A stretch of 34,723 nucleotides of DNA from Terrabacter sp. 28 (GCA_000955875.1 JYOE01000032.1:1-34723); one strand, 5' to 3'; shown: positions 1 to 7,931, counted from the first letter of the stretch. Notes: generated by a model not told the origin, from the sequence alone. Translations and numbers: made by a program.

Positions 1-260
1 AACGCACCGTGCGCGAGGACGACGGTGACCTGGTTGCCGCGCGCGTGCAGCCCGGTGCCGGCCGGCGAGGCGTGGCGGTCCGCCCGGGCGGCTGCGGGCC
101 GGGCCACGGCCGCCAGACCGAGCGCCGCGCCGGTGGCTGCGGTGGCGCGGAGGAGCGTGCGCCGCGTCGGCGTCGAGCCCGCACCGGCCGCGGCGTCGAA
201 CGCCCCGGTCACGGCTCGTTGGCTGGAACCGTTCGAGGAGCTGCTGGCTGAAGCATTCAT
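1..260 (-). CDS. Tat-exported alpha/beta hydrolase, N-terminal fragment
   Basis: The gene reads leftward from ATG at 260 and runs off the window, so only about 86 residues are visible. Residues 30-60 form a twin-arginine signal: PTRRTLLRAT followed by an Ala-rich hydrophobic stretch and an ARA-like cleavage region. This implies export in folded form. After the signal, the sequence GNQVTVVLAHGA looks like the first beta strand and oxyanion His-Gly of an alpha/beta hydrolase (esterase type). The nucleophile elbow lies outside the window. The gene is divergent from the SDR gene at 555. The export signal is clear; the hydrolase assignment rests on one motif and is tentative. Confidence 0.6.
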   Translation of the reverse strand, partial: MNASASSSSNGSSQRAVTGAFDAAAGAGSTPTRRTLLRATAATGAALGLAAVARPAAARADRHASPAGTGLHARGNQVTVVLAHGA

Positions 261-554
261 GGCTGTCCTTGGTTCGGGTGGCCGGGCTGTCCGGCGTCCT
301 CACCTTGGCGCGGCGAGGCGGTGCCAGCCATCAGCGAAATGACTGAGTCTTCAGCAGTCGGACGGGTCGCGCCGCCGACCGTGACCCCTCTCTCGTGACC
401 GTGACGGGCCGGGCCTGCACCTCGTCACGGACGGGACGGATCAGTCGTGCCACTGATGGCAGAGCCGTCGGCGGTGACGAGAGTGAGGAGTGATCGCGGA
501 TGCACGTCCGTCACGGCCGTGCCCGCCCGACGAGAGACGAAGGATGCGATTGGC
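261..554. other. Divergent intergenic region with a CCGTGAC motif cluster
   Basis: This region lies between the divergent Tat hydrolase and SDR genes. The motif CCGTGAC occurs forward at 379-385 and 399-405 and inverted (GTCACGG) at 424-430 and 510-516. CCGTGACG (399-406) and CGTCACGG (423-430) form a perfect 8-bp inverted repeat with a 16-nt gap. It may be a shared operator. I see no credible gene here. Confidence 0.3.
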
Positions 555-1304
555 ATGGGACAGCTGCACGGCAAGAACGCGCTCGTCACCGGAGCCACCT
601 CCGGCATCGGCCTGGCCTCGGCCCGACGCTTCGCCGCGGAGGGAGCGCACGTCTTCATCACCGGCCGGCGCCAGGAGGCCCTGGACCAGGCGGCGGCCGC
701 CATCGGAGAGCACGTCACCGCCGTCCAGGGCGACGTCAGCAGGCTGGACGACCTCGACCGGCTCGTCGAGGTCATCGAGCAGCACGGGGGCGGGCTCGAC
801 GTGCTGATGGCGAACGCCGGCGGCGGCGGCTTCGCGCCACTCGGCGCCATCACGCCCGAGCACTTCACCGAGACGTTCAACAGCAACGTGGGTGGGACCC
901 TGTTCACCGTCCAGAAGGCCCTGCCCCTGCTCAACGACGGCGCCGCCATCGTGCTCGTGGGCTCCACGGCCGCGACGTCCGGCACTCCGGCCTTCGGCGT
1001 GTATGCCGCGTCGAAGGCCGCGATCCGGTCGTTCGCCCGCACCTGGGCCGCCGAGCTGGTCGACCGCAAGATCCGGGTCAACACCGTCATCCCGGGCCCG
1101 ACGCACACACCGGGCGTCGAAGGCCTCGCCCCCAGCCCGGGTGACGCCCCGGCGCTCCTGGAGAGCCTGGCGTCGACCGTCCCGATGGGCCGGATGGGGC
1201 AGCCGGCCGAGATCGCCAACGCCGCGCTGTTCCTCGCCAGCGACGAGAGCAGCTTCATGACGGGCGCGGAGCTCTTCGTCGACGGCGGCGCCGAGCAGGT
1301 CTGA
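555..1304 (+). CDS. SDR family NAD(P)-dependent oxidoreductase
   Basis: A classical short-chain dehydrogenase of 249 residues, the usual family length, expected to be a soluble cytoplasmic enzyme. The Rossmann motif TGATSGIG is near the N-terminus. NAGGGG stands in for the NNAG structural motif, VGSTAA carries the catalytic Ser, and YAASK is the Tyr-x-x-x-Lys pair. The C-terminal FMTGAELFVDGG segment is typical of classical SDRs. I chose ATG 555 because AAGGA lies ten bases upstream (540-544) and the Rossmann strand follows directly; an earlier in-frame ATG at 447 would add an unstructured extension. One copy of the GTATGCCG octamer lies inside the gene (1001-1008). The substrate cannot be told from sequence. 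Confidence 0.85.
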   Translation: MGQLHGKNALVTGATSGIGLASARRFAAEGAHVFITGRRQEALDQAAAAIGEHVTAVQGDVSRLDDLDRLVEVIEQHGGGLDVLMANAGGGGFAPLGAITPEHFTETFNSNVGGTLFTVQKALPLLNDGAAIVLVGSTAATSGTPAFGVYAASKAAIRSFARTWAAELVDRKIRVNTVIPGPTHTPGVEGLAPSPGDAPALLESLASTVPMGRMGQPAEIANAALFLASDESSFMTGAELFVDGGAEQV

Positions 1305-1569
1305 AGGGCCCAGTCGGGGCGGGGGCCGAATGTGCCGGACCCAGGAACGCCCGGACGGTATGGCTGTTGAGGACGGTCCGGGGCGCGATCTGGACATCTG
1401 CAGACCCTGCGGGTCAGAGCACCAGGAACGTGACGGCCCACGTCGCCGAGACCTCCGTGACCGGCGAGGCCGACGGTGAGACCTCCGTCTTCCGTCTTAC
1501 GGGCGGCATGTCGACATCCTTAACGGCGGGCGCGACCCAAGCAGATGGCTCGGCGAACCGACCGGTGAG

Positions 1570-2346
1570 TCATGCGATGTAGGACCCGCCGTTGATGCTG
1601 TGCGTAATGCCGGTGATGTAAGCCGAGTCCTCGCATGACAGCCAGACGAACAGGGCAGCGATTTCCTGCGGTCGGGCCTGGCGCTTCAGGGGGACGGCCG
1701 CGGCCAGGGCCCGTTCTGTCTCTTCGTCGCTGCCGACACGGATGTCGGTGTCCACGACGCCGGGGGCGACCGCGTTGACCGTGATCCCGTGCTCTGCAAG
1801 CTCGCGGGCCATCCCCCGCGTCAGGCCGAGCACGCCGGCCTTGGCAGCCGCGTACGAGGTCTTGGAGAACACTCCCCCGCCATGCTGAGCCGTGACCGAC
1901 GACATGTTGACCACACGGCCGTAGCCACCTTCGATCATCTGCGGGACGAACGCCTGGCTCAGGAGGAAGGGGCCCGTGAGGTTGACGGCCAGGACCCGAT
2001 CCCACTCGACCAGACTGGTGTCGAGGAAGGCGGCCGGGCTGGGGATGCCGGCTATGTTGCACAACGTGCCTACCGGGGGCAGGTCAGAGGCGGCTACGGC
2101 CGCGGCCACGGCGGCGACGGCCTCCGCGTCGGTGACGTCGAGGACGAAGGTCGCGACCTGCGCCCCGGGGACCTGGTCGAGTACCCCTGTCGCCGCCTGC
2201 TCGAGGCCGCCCGCGTTGACGTCGATCAGCGCGACGGCCCACCCTTCTTGCGCGAACCGCGTCGCGGTGTGGAAGCCGATGCCGGTGAGGGAGCCGGCTC
2301 CGGTGACGACGGCGGTTCTGGGGCCGATTCCGGTGTTGAGGCTCAT
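1570..2346 (-). CDS. SDR oxidoreductase, last gene of the transketolase operon
   Basis: A 258-residue classical SDR. The cofactor loop reads TGAGSLTGIG, two residues longer than canonical TGxxxGIG, a variant I know from other SDRs. NIAG replaces NNAG, NMSS holds the catalytic Ser, YAAAK the Tyr/Lys pair, and the C-terminus ends SINGGSYIA. The start at 2346 is supported by AAGGA six bases upstream. It begins 25 bp after the transketolase C-subunit stop on the same strand, so it is very probably cotranscribed with the symporter and transketolase genes. By context it should oxidise or reduce a sugar, ketose or hydroxy-carbonyl intermediate; the exact substrate is unknown. Confidence 0.85.
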   Translation of the reverse strand: MSLNTGIGPRTAVVTGAGSLTGIGFHTATRFAQEGWAVALIDVNAGGLEQAATGVLDQVPGAQVATFVLDVTDAEAVAAVAAAVAASDLPPVGTLCNIAGIPSPAAFLDTSLVEWDRVLAVNLTGPFLLSQAFVPQMIEGGYGRVVNMSSVTAQHGGGVFSKTSYAAAKAGVLGLTRGMARELAEHGITVNAVAPGVVDTDIRVGSDEETERALAAAVPLKRQARPQEIAALFVWLSCEDSAYITGITHSINGGSYIA

Positions 2347-2371
2347 GCGAGGTTCCTTGCTGTACGGGTGG

Positions 2372-3382
2372 TCAGGAGTAGGAGTGGGGTCGGCGCAGGC
2401 CGTTGAGGACTCGCGCGACGACCGCGTCGGTCGAGAGTCCGTACTTCTCGTGGAGGGTCGGCAGGGCACCGGCGTCGAGGAAGGCGTCGGGCAGGCCGAT
2501 CGGGTGCACTCGTTTGCCGACCCCCCGCTTTACGAGCGCTCCTGCCACCGCTTCGAACAGGCCGCCGACCACCGTGTGGTTTTCGGCGGTCAGGGCGAGT
2601 CGGTCGGTGTCGAGCTGCGCGACGACGGTCTCCTCGTCGAACGGTTTGAGGGTCGCGCAATGCACGACGGAGGTCTCTACGCCGTGCTCCTCGGAGAGCT
2701 TCTCGGCGGCGAGCAGTGCCCGCATTGTCATCAGACCCGAGGACACGATGACGACGTCGTCCCCCGGCCGGACGACCTTGGCCTTGCCGACCTCGAAGGT
2801 GTAGTCGTAGCGGTCGAGGATGCGAGGGACCTGTCCGCGCAAGAGCCGTGTGTACGTCGGGCCATCGAGGGCGGCGGCCGCAGGGACGATGGCCTCGACG
2901 TCGACGGCGTCGGCGGGGTCGAAGATCGTCAGGTCCGGCATCCCGCGCAGGATGGCGACGTCCTCGGTGGCTTGGTGCGAGGGGCCGTATCCGGTGGTGA
3001 GTCCGGGCAGGGCAGCGACGACGTTGACGTTGAGCCCGGGCTCCGCGGCGTCGAGGCAGAGGAAGTCGTAGGCCCGGCGGGTGGCGAACACGGAGTACGT
3101 CGTGGCGAAGGGGATGAGTCCTACGGCCGCCATGCCGGCGGCCGCGCCGACCATGAGCTGCTCGGCCATCCCCATTTCGAAGTAGCGGTCCGGGTGGGCC
3201 GCGGCGAAGACATGCATGTCGGTGTACTTCGACAGGTCCGCGGTCAGGCCCACGATCCTGTCGTCGCGGGCGGCGAGGTCGGCCAGGGCATGCCCGAACG
3301 GCGCCGGGGTCGTCGGGACGCCGGGGTCGGCGATCGAGGCGATCATCGCCGCCGAGCGCTTGACGGGGCTGGTGGTCGTCAT
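2372..3382 (-). CDS. Transketolase, C-terminal subunit (split enzyme)
   Basis: 336 residues covering the pyrimidine-binding and C-terminal domains of transketolase. The segment FEMGMAEQ (Glu about residue 74) carries the Glu that activates the thiamine ring in the family. The following GAAAGMAAVGLIPFATTYSV matches the Pyr domain, and the last ~120 residues resemble the transketolase C domain. The start ATG (3380-3382) overlaps the stop of the N-terminal half in ATGA, so translational coupling and stoichiometric production are likely. It cannot act alone because the diphosphate-binding half is on the neighbouring polypeptide. Split transketolases occur in housekeeping and in dedicated sugar pathways; the operon favours a dedicated one. 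Confidence 0.9.
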   Translation of the reverse strand: MTTTSPVKRSAAMIASIADPGVPTTPAPFGHALADLAARDDRIVGLTADLSKYTDMHVFAAAHPDRYFEMGMAEQLMVGAAAGMAAVGLIPFATTYSVFATRRAYDFLCLDAAEPGLNVNVVAALPGLTTGYGPSHQATEDVAILRGMPDLTIFDPADAVDVEAIVPAAAALDGPTYTRLLRGQVPRILDRYDYTFEVGKAKVVRPGDDVVIVSSGLMTMRALLAAEKLSEEHGVETSVVHCATLKPFDEETVVAQLDTDRLALTAENHTVVGGLFEAVAGALVKRGVGKRVHPIGLPDAFLDAGALPTLHEKYGLSTDAVVARVLNGLRRPHSYS

Positions 3383-4260
3383 CGGGAGTTCTCCTCGTAG
3401 CCGGCGGTGAGCTGTTCCTTGGCGGTCGGCCACTCCTCGGCCGCCACGCGGAGGAAGTGGAGCTTGTCCTTTGCCTCGAGGATCGGGACCCCCTTGGCAA
3501 GGACGGTGTCGCACAGGATCACGTGCGGGCGGCCATGGGCGACGGCCTGATCGGTGGCGACGTCGAGGGCGGTCAGGACCGCCTCCAGGTCGTTGCCGTC
3601 GATGCGTTGCACGTGCCACCCGAACGAGGACCATCGATCCTCCTGCGCGTCCATGCGCAGGATGTCGTCGGTGCGGCCGTCGGCTTGTAGGCCGTTGAGG
3701 TCGACGAGTGCGACGAGGTTGCCGAGATTCCAGTGGGCAGCCGACATCGCGGCCTCCCAGGTGGAGCCCTCGTTGAGCTCTCCGTCGGAGAGGAGGTTGT
3801 AGACCAGCTGGTCGGCGCGGCCTTGGAGGCGAAGGCCGAGAGCCATCCCCACGGCCTGTCCTAGGCCGTGGCCCAGTGAGCCTCCCGAGATCTCCATTCC
3901 GGGTGTGTAGGTCTTCATGCCCGACATCGGCAGGCGTGAGCCGTCGGCCGCGTAGGTCTGCAGCTCCGCGCGCGGAATGACGCCGGCCGCGGCGAGGGCG
4001 GCGTAGGAAGCCAGTGCGTAGTGGCCGATCGAGAGCAGGAAGCGGTCCCGGCCGTCCCAGTCGGGATCCTCGGGGCGGTGACGCAGCTTGTCGCAGTACA
4101 CGGCCGCGAGGACGTCGGCGATGCCGAGCGCTTGGCCGACATAGCCCTCACCCTGCGCCTCGCCTTGCTCGAGGACACCCATGCGGATCTCAAACGCGGA
4201 GTCGGCGACCCGACGGGTGCGTGCGGCGTCGAGACCGAGTTCTTGCGTGACGGCGGCCAT
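3379..4260 (-). CDS. Transketolase, N-terminal subunit (split enzyme)
   Basis: 293 residues forming the thiamine-diphosphate (PP) domain. GGSLGHGLG (126-134) is the conserved glycine-rich transketolase motif. SDGELNEGSTWEA (158-170), followed by NLVALVDLN, is the metal and diphosphate-binding motif, with SDGE instead of the common GDGE. LSIGHYALASYAAL near residue 80 is the usual N-terminal His region. Its ATG at 4260 overlaps the transporter stop codon in ATGA, and its own stop overlaps the next gene in the same way, giving three coupled cistrons. With the C subunit it should transfer a two-carbon ketol unit between sugars. The donor and acceptor are unknown; no sugar kinase is encoded nearby. 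Confidence 0.9.
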   Translation of the reverse strand: MAAVTQELGLDAARTRRVADSAFEIRMGVLEQGEAQGEGYVGQALGIADVLAAVYCDKLRHRPEDPDWDGRDRFLLSIGHYALASYAALAAAGVIPRAELQTYAADGSRLPMSGMKTYTPGMEISGGSLGHGLGQAVGMALGLRLQGRADQLVYNLLSDGELNEGSTWEAAMSAAHWNLGNLVALVDLNGLQADGRTDDILRMDAQEDRWSSFGWHVQRIDGNDLEAVLTALDVATDQAVAHGRPHVILCDTVLAKGVPILEAKDKLHFLRVAAEEWPTAKEQLTAGYEENSR

Positions 4261-5651
4261 CAGCTGACCGCCCCGGCCACGTCCGAGCCCGCTGGCGCGC
4301 GATAGGCGAACTGGTCGTGCGGGGTGGAGTCGGTGACCTCCTGGGCCGCGGACCGCTCCATCGGACCCCACGTCTCCCGGGTCACCTTTGTGGCCACGAG
4401 GCCGATGACCGAGTATGCGAGGAAGAGCAGCGCCGGTCCCAGCCATCCGAACTTGATGTACAGCAACGTGGTGAGAAACGGAGTGACGCCGGAGACCATG
4501 GCCGAGATCTGGTAGGCGAGGGAGGCTCCAGAGGACCGCGTGTTTGCCTGGAAGAGCTCGGGGAACCAGGCCCCTTGTGCCCCTGCCAAGGCGTTCTGGC
4601 TGATGCAGTAGCTCACGACGATCGTCGCAATGACCGCGAGGAACGTCCCTGTGTTCACCAGCAGGAACATCGGTATGGCCCAGGCGCAGTTGAACAGTGT
4701 CACCCACAGGTAGAGCGGACGCCGGCCGATGCGGTCTGTGAGTGCAGCCCAGGCGGCGGTGGCGACGATGCCGAGGGCGGACGCGATGCATAGGGCGAGG
4801 ATCGTCTCGGCCGAGGTCGCGTGCTCGCTGCTCTTCAGGTAACTGATCATGTAGGTGATCGAAATGGCGTAACCAGCGGTCTCGGCGATCCTCAGGCTGA
4901 TACCTCGCACGATGTTGCGCCAGTCGCTCTTGATGACCTCCTTGATCGGATTGGCCACGATCGATCCGGACTCCTTGACCTCCTCGAAGACCGGGGACTC
5001 AGGGACCTTGGAACGGATGATCAGCCCCACGATGACGAGAACGGCGCTGAGAAGGAAAGGCACCCGCCACGCCCAGTCGCCGGGGAGCTTCACCGATCCG
5101 AGGAACGCCAGGTTCGCCAGGAGAAGGCCGACGGGGAAGCCAGCCTGCACGATGCCGGTGAACTTTCCCTTCTTCAGCCATGGCGCATGCTCGTAGGTCA
5201 TGAGGATGGCGCCTCCCCACTCGGCGCCGTATGCGAGACCCTGCACGATGCGGATCGTCACGAGCAGTGCGGGGGCGAGCACTCCCACCTGCGCGTAGGT
5301 AGGCAGGCACCCGATCAGCACTGTGGCTAGCCCCATGACGATGAGCGATGCGACGAGAACAGGTTTGCGGCCGATCCGGTCTCCGAGGTGGCCGCCGATG
5401 ACGCCCCCGAGCGGGCGCGCGACAAAGCCCACGCCGAGTGTGGCGAAGGATGCCAGCGTTCCCATCAACGGGTTCTGGTTGGGGAAGAAGACCGTGCCGA
5501 AGTAGAGAGCGGCAGCGGTTCCGAAGCCGATGAAGTCGTAGGCCTCGATGACGGCGCCTGCGGTCGACCCGAGCGCCACGCGTCTCTGGTCGCCCGTTCC
5601 GTGGACCGGCCCTCGCATCTGGAGGTCCGTGGTCAAGGGGGTTGTGGTCAT
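4260..5651 (-). CDS. MFS transporter, metabolite:H+ symporter (MHS) type
   Basis: 463 residues with about twelve hydrophobic segments. The N-terminal VIEAYDFIGFGTAAAL, the loop motif GGHLGDRIGRKPVL between helices 2 and 3, and its repeat ALTDRIGRRPLYLW in the second half are typical of the metabolite:proton symporter branch (relatives of ProP, ShiA and alpha-ketoglutarate carriers). It sits in the inner membrane. ATG 5651 is preceded by GGAAGG at good spacing; an upstream in-frame GTG/ATG region lacks a site. It is the first gene of the operon, so the transported solute is presumably the pathway substrate. MHS carriers usually move small carboxylates or zwitterions, so that substrate may be charged rather than a plain sugar (inference). 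Confidence 0.85.
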   Translation of the reverse strand: MTTTPLTTDLQMRGPVHGTGDQRRVALGSTAGAVIEAYDFIGFGTAAALYFGTVFFPNQNPLMGTLASFATLGVGFVARPLGGVIGGHLGDRIGRKPVLVASLIVMGLATVLIGCLPTYAQVGVLAPALLVTIRIVQGLAYGAEWGGAILMTYEHAPWLKKGKFTGIVQAGFPVGLLLANLAFLGSVKLPGDWAWRVPFLLSAVLVIVGLIIRSKVPESPVFEEVKESGSIVANPIKEVIKSDWRNIVRGISLRIAETAGYAISITYMISYLKSSEHATSAETILALCIASALGIVATAAWAALTDRIGRRPLYLWVTLFNCAWAIPMFLLVNTGTFLAVIATIVVSYCISQNALAGAQGAWFPELFQANTRSSGASLAYQISAMVSGVTPFLTTLLYIKFGWLGPALLFLAYSVIGLVATKVTRETWGPMERSAAQEVTDSTPHDQFAYRAPAGSDVAGAVS

Positions 5652-5704
5652 GGCGTGTGCCCTTCCAGTGGTTCGCCGCACCCCAGTGTGCGACAACGCC
5701 AAGT

Positions 5705-5739
5705 GTTAACAGTTGACAGTCAACAGTCAAGAGTTGACG
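5705..5739. promoter_or_regulatory. Five tandem GTYRACA heptads, candidate GntR operator
   Basis: Five consecutive 7-base units read GTTAACA, GTTGACA, GTCAACA, GTCAAGA and GTTGACG. Together they contain a perfect GTTGAC-A-GTCAAC palindrome (5712-5724) and GTCAA-gag-TTGAC (5726-5738). A TTGACA hexamer (5713-5718) could double as a -35 box. The block lies between the divergent symporter and GntR starts, where an autoregulator should bind. CAACAGTCAA (5721-5730) recurs inverted at 5768-5777. Confidence 0.6.
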
Positions 5740-5767
5740 TAAAGCTTCTTCGTGCCCGAAGATCGGA

Positions 5768-5777
5768 TTGACTGTTG
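5768..5777. promoter_or_regulatory. Outlying inverted copy of the heptad operator
   Basis: TTGACTGTTG is the exact reverse complement of CAACAGTCAA at 5721-5730. It lies about 26 bases before the GntR start codon. A distal half-operator that could allow looping or autorepression fits the position. Confidence 0.4.
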
Positions 5778-5802
5778 GCTCCGACCCACGAGGAACACGA
5801 CT

Positions 5803-6453
5803 GTGAGCATGGCGATCGTCAATCGCACCTTGCGCGAACAGGTGCTCGAGCAGTTGCGCTCAGCCATCCTTGATGGGGCCTTCGCTCCTGGAGCCCGACT
5901 CGCAGAGGTTGACATCGCCGCCCAGCTGGGAGTGAGTCGTGGCACCGTTCGAGAGGCGCTGCGCACCCTCCACAACAGCGGCTTGCTCGAAGGGTCTGAG
6001 CGCAACAGCCTCCATGTTCGGCGCCTCACGGGTCGACAGGTCGCTGAGCTCTATGAGGTCCGCGCCGCGCTGGAAGGCCAAGCCGTGGCGTCCATTCTTG
6101 CCACTCCTGACGCCGAGACCCTGATTGACGAGCTCGAGCGGCAGCTACCGGAAGCCCCGGAGGGACTCACTCAGGCGGAGCGCTTCGAGCTGGACCTCGG
6201 GTTCCACGAGGCGTTGTGCCGCTTGTCCGGCAACGCCACCCTCCTGACGATGTGGCGCAGCATCAAAGACCTCATGCGCATCTCTGTGCTGGCCGCCTCC
6301 ACCGAGGCGTCAAGCAGCCTGATGGCCAAGAGCCATCACCAGCCGATCATCGACGCCATGCGCACCGGCGACGCGGAGAGGGCCCGCGGCGTGCTCTCGG
6401 CCCACATGGCAACCGCGGCCAAGGGCCTCGGTGACGTGTCGCGTCCTTCGTAA
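5803..6453 (+). CDS. GntR family transcriptional regulator, FadR/FCD type
   Basis: 216 residues. The N-terminal winged helix contains LREQVLEQLRSAILDGAFAP and LGVSRGTVREAL, classic for GntR. The C-terminal alpha-helical FCD domain has ELDLGFHEALCRLSGN, KSHHQPIIDAM and LSAHM, carrying the Asp and His residues that bind metal or ligand in this family. GTG 5803 is eight bases after AGGA (5791-5794); ATG 5809 in the same frame is the alternative. It is divergent from the symporter/transketolase operon and probably its local regulator, binding the heptad array between them and released by a pathway intermediate (inference). Confidence 0.85.
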   Translation: MSMAIVNRTLREQVLEQLRSAILDGAFAPGARLAEVDIAAQLGVSRGTVREALRTLHNSGLLEGSERNSLHVRRLTGRQVAELYEVRAALEGQAVASILATPDAETLIDELERQLPEAPEGLTQAERFELDLGFHEALCRLSGNATLLTMWRSIKDLMRISVLAASTEASSSLMAKSHHQPIIDAMRTGDAERARGVLSAHMATAAKGLGDVSRPS

Positions 6454-6606
6454 CGCTTGCACCAGCCGGATCCCGGAGCGACAGGATGTGACGCCGGTTG
6501 CCGACGCTTGGGTCTTCAACTGACCCTCCGCGATGCGGCGATCCATTTCGCCACCCCGAGGTCAGGGGAACCACAGGGGCATCCACGGCGACCCGGGGCA
6601 AGGGAA

Positions 6607-6636
6607 AGGCCCCCGTCTCTGGCGAGAAGGGGGCCT
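6607..6636 (-). terminator. Rho-independent terminator of tRNA-Thr
   Basis: On the minus strand AGGCCCCC pairs with GGGGGCCT around a 14-nt loop and is followed by TTCCC. It lies 17 bases downstream of the tRNA 3' end. Confidence 0.7.
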
Positions 6637-6652
6637 GACCTGTGGTGATGCG

Positions 6653-6729
6653 TGGAGCCGCTTATCGGAATCGAACCGATGACCTATTCATTACGAGTGA
6701 ATCGCTCTGGCCGACTGAGCTAAAGCGGC
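6653..6729 (-). tRNA. trnT: tRNA-Thr (anticodon CGT)
   Basis: A complete 77-nt cloverleaf on the minus strand. The acceptor stem is GCCGCTT/AAGCGGC. The D arm is GCTC...GAGC. The anticodon stem ATTCA/TGAAT holds loop CTCGTAA with anticodon CGT. The variable region is AGGTC, the T arm is ATCGG-TTCGATT-CCGAT, the discriminator is T, and CCA (6653-6655) is genomically encoded. It reads ACG threonine codons. No integrase gene or duplicated 3' end is visible nearby, so I see no evidence of an element inserted here. Confidence 0.97.
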
Positions 6730-6771
6730 AGGTTGCGACGGCCCACACGGGGTGGTCCGGCACGGTGGTCG

Positions 6772-6777
6772 AGTATA
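6772..6777 (-). promoter_or_regulatory. -10 box of the tRNA-Thr promoter
   Basis: TATACT on the minus strand, a near-perfect sigma-70 -10 hexamer, lies 42 bases before the mature tRNA 5' end. No strong -35 is visible at 17-18 bases; TTCTCT is the best candidate. Confidence 0.5.
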
Positions 6778-6941
6778 CGCATCGGCCCCGCCCAGAGAGA
6801 AATCGGCCGCCGCCCGAAGGGCTGCCTGGCACCGACCATGCGTCGAGCGCGGTGATCGCCCTCACGCGCGCGCCCGGGAATGACACGCCGGGCCGCTCGC
6901 CTTCCCTCCACGTGAGCGAAACGAAGACCAATGACACCACG

Positions 6942-7868
6942 ATGCGCGCCATGACCTACGCCGAGTACGGGACCCCGGACGTCCTGAGCCTGACGGAGCA
7001 GCCGCGACCCAAGGTCGGGCCGGGCGAGGTCCTCGTGCGGGTGCGGTCGGCCTCGGTCAACCCCGTCGACTGGAAGCTGATGTCCGGCGGCCTCGACGCC
7101 GTCATGGACGTGCGCTTCCCGGTTGTTCCGGGCTGGGACGTCGCGGGCGTGGTCGAGGCCGTCGGCTTCGACACCCCGGAGTTCGCTCCCGGTGACGAGG
7201 TCATCGCCTATGCCCGCAAGGACTACGTGCACGGCGGGACCTTCGCCGAGTACGTCACCGTGCCAGCCCGGTCCCTGGCCCCCAAGCCGCGCAGCCTCTC
7301 GTGGGACGAGGCCGCGGGCCTGCCGCTCGCCGGGCTCACCGCTTGGCGGGTGCTCAAGCGCCTCGGCGTCGGCGAGGGCGACACGGTGCTCGTGCACGGC
7401 GCGGCCGGCGGCGTCGGCTCGCTCGGCGTGCAGCTGGCCCGCTCGCTCGGCGCCCGGGTCATCGGAACGGCCTCCGAGCGCAACCACGAGCGCCTGCGTG
7501 ATCTCGGTGCCGAACCGGTCACCTACGGTGACGGCCTCGCCGGCCGGGTGCGTGCCCTGGCGCCCGGGGGCGTCGACGCCGTGGCCGACTTCGTGGGCGG
7601 CGTGCTCGACGCGACGCTCGCCGTCCTCGCCCCCGGTGGGCGCCACGCCTCGATCGCCGACGGCTCCGTCGCCGAGAACGGCGGCTCGTACATCTGGGTG
7701 CGCCCCGACGGGGTCGAGCTGGGCGAGCTGGCCGACCTCGCCGATGCCGGCGTCATCCGTGTCCCGGTCGCGCGCACCTTCCCTCTCGAGGAGCTCGCCG
7801 ACGCGTTCCGGTTCAGCGCCGAGGGCCACGCCGCCGGCAAGGTCGTCGTGCGCGTCTCCCAGGACTGA
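6942..7868 (+). CDS. MDR-family NADP-dependent alcohol dehydrogenase / quinone reductase
   Basis: 308 residues of the medium-chain dehydrogenase superfamily, soluble. The N-terminal GroES-like domain contains GEVLVRVRSASVNPVDWK. The Rossmann core has VLVHGAAGGVGSLGVQLA with the AxxGxxG signature of NADPH quinone reductases. The cysteines and histidines of zinc alcohol dehydrogenases are absent, so this is the zinc-free QOR/zeta-crystallin-like branch, reducing quinones or enoyl/carbonyl compounds with NADPH. ATG 6942 starts the conserved MRAMTYAEYG region; the ribosome site is weak and ATG 6951 is possible. It stands alone, convergent with the peptidase cluster and separated from it by a shared hairpin. 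Confidence 0.85.
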   Translation: MRAMTYAEYGTPDVLSLTEQPRPKVGPGEVLVRVRSASVNPVDWKLMSGGLDAVMDVRFPVVPGWDVAGVVEAVGFDTPEFAPGDEVIAYARKDYVHGGTFAEYVTVPARSLAPKPRSLSWDEAAGLPLAGLTAWRVLKRLGVGEGDTVLVHGAAGGVGSLGVQLARSLGARVIGTASERNHERLRDLGAEPVTYGDGLAGRVRALAPGGVDAVADFVGGVLDATLAVLAPGGRHASIADGSVAENGGSYIWVRPDGVELGELADLADAGVIRVPVARTFPLEELADAFRFSAEGHAAGKVVVRVSQD

Positions 7869-7882
7869 GGCCCATCACGCCT

Positions 7883-7920
7883 CGAGTGCCCACCTCTCCT
7901 CGCGAGAAGGTGGGCACTCG
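7883..7920. terminator. Bidirectional hairpin terminator
   Basis: CGAGTGCCCACCT (7883-7895) pairs perfectly with AGGTGGGCACTCG (7908-7920) around a 12-nt loop. It sits between the convergent quinone reductase stop (7868) and the peptidase stop (7932) and can serve both. Its core GAGTGCCCAC recurs in the terminator after icd. Confidence 0.8.
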
Positions 7921-7931
7921 TTGGACAGCGG

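Noticed and set aside
1305..1569. Gap between two convergent SDR genes, with GAGACCTCCGT repeated at 1448 and 1478
   Set aside because: One short direct repeat and no strong hairpin or coding signal; not enough to name a feature.
6642..6941. N-terminal extension of the quinone reductase through the tRNA
   Set aside because: The extension is a translation of the antisense of tRNA-Thr and its promoter; family similarity starts at 6942.
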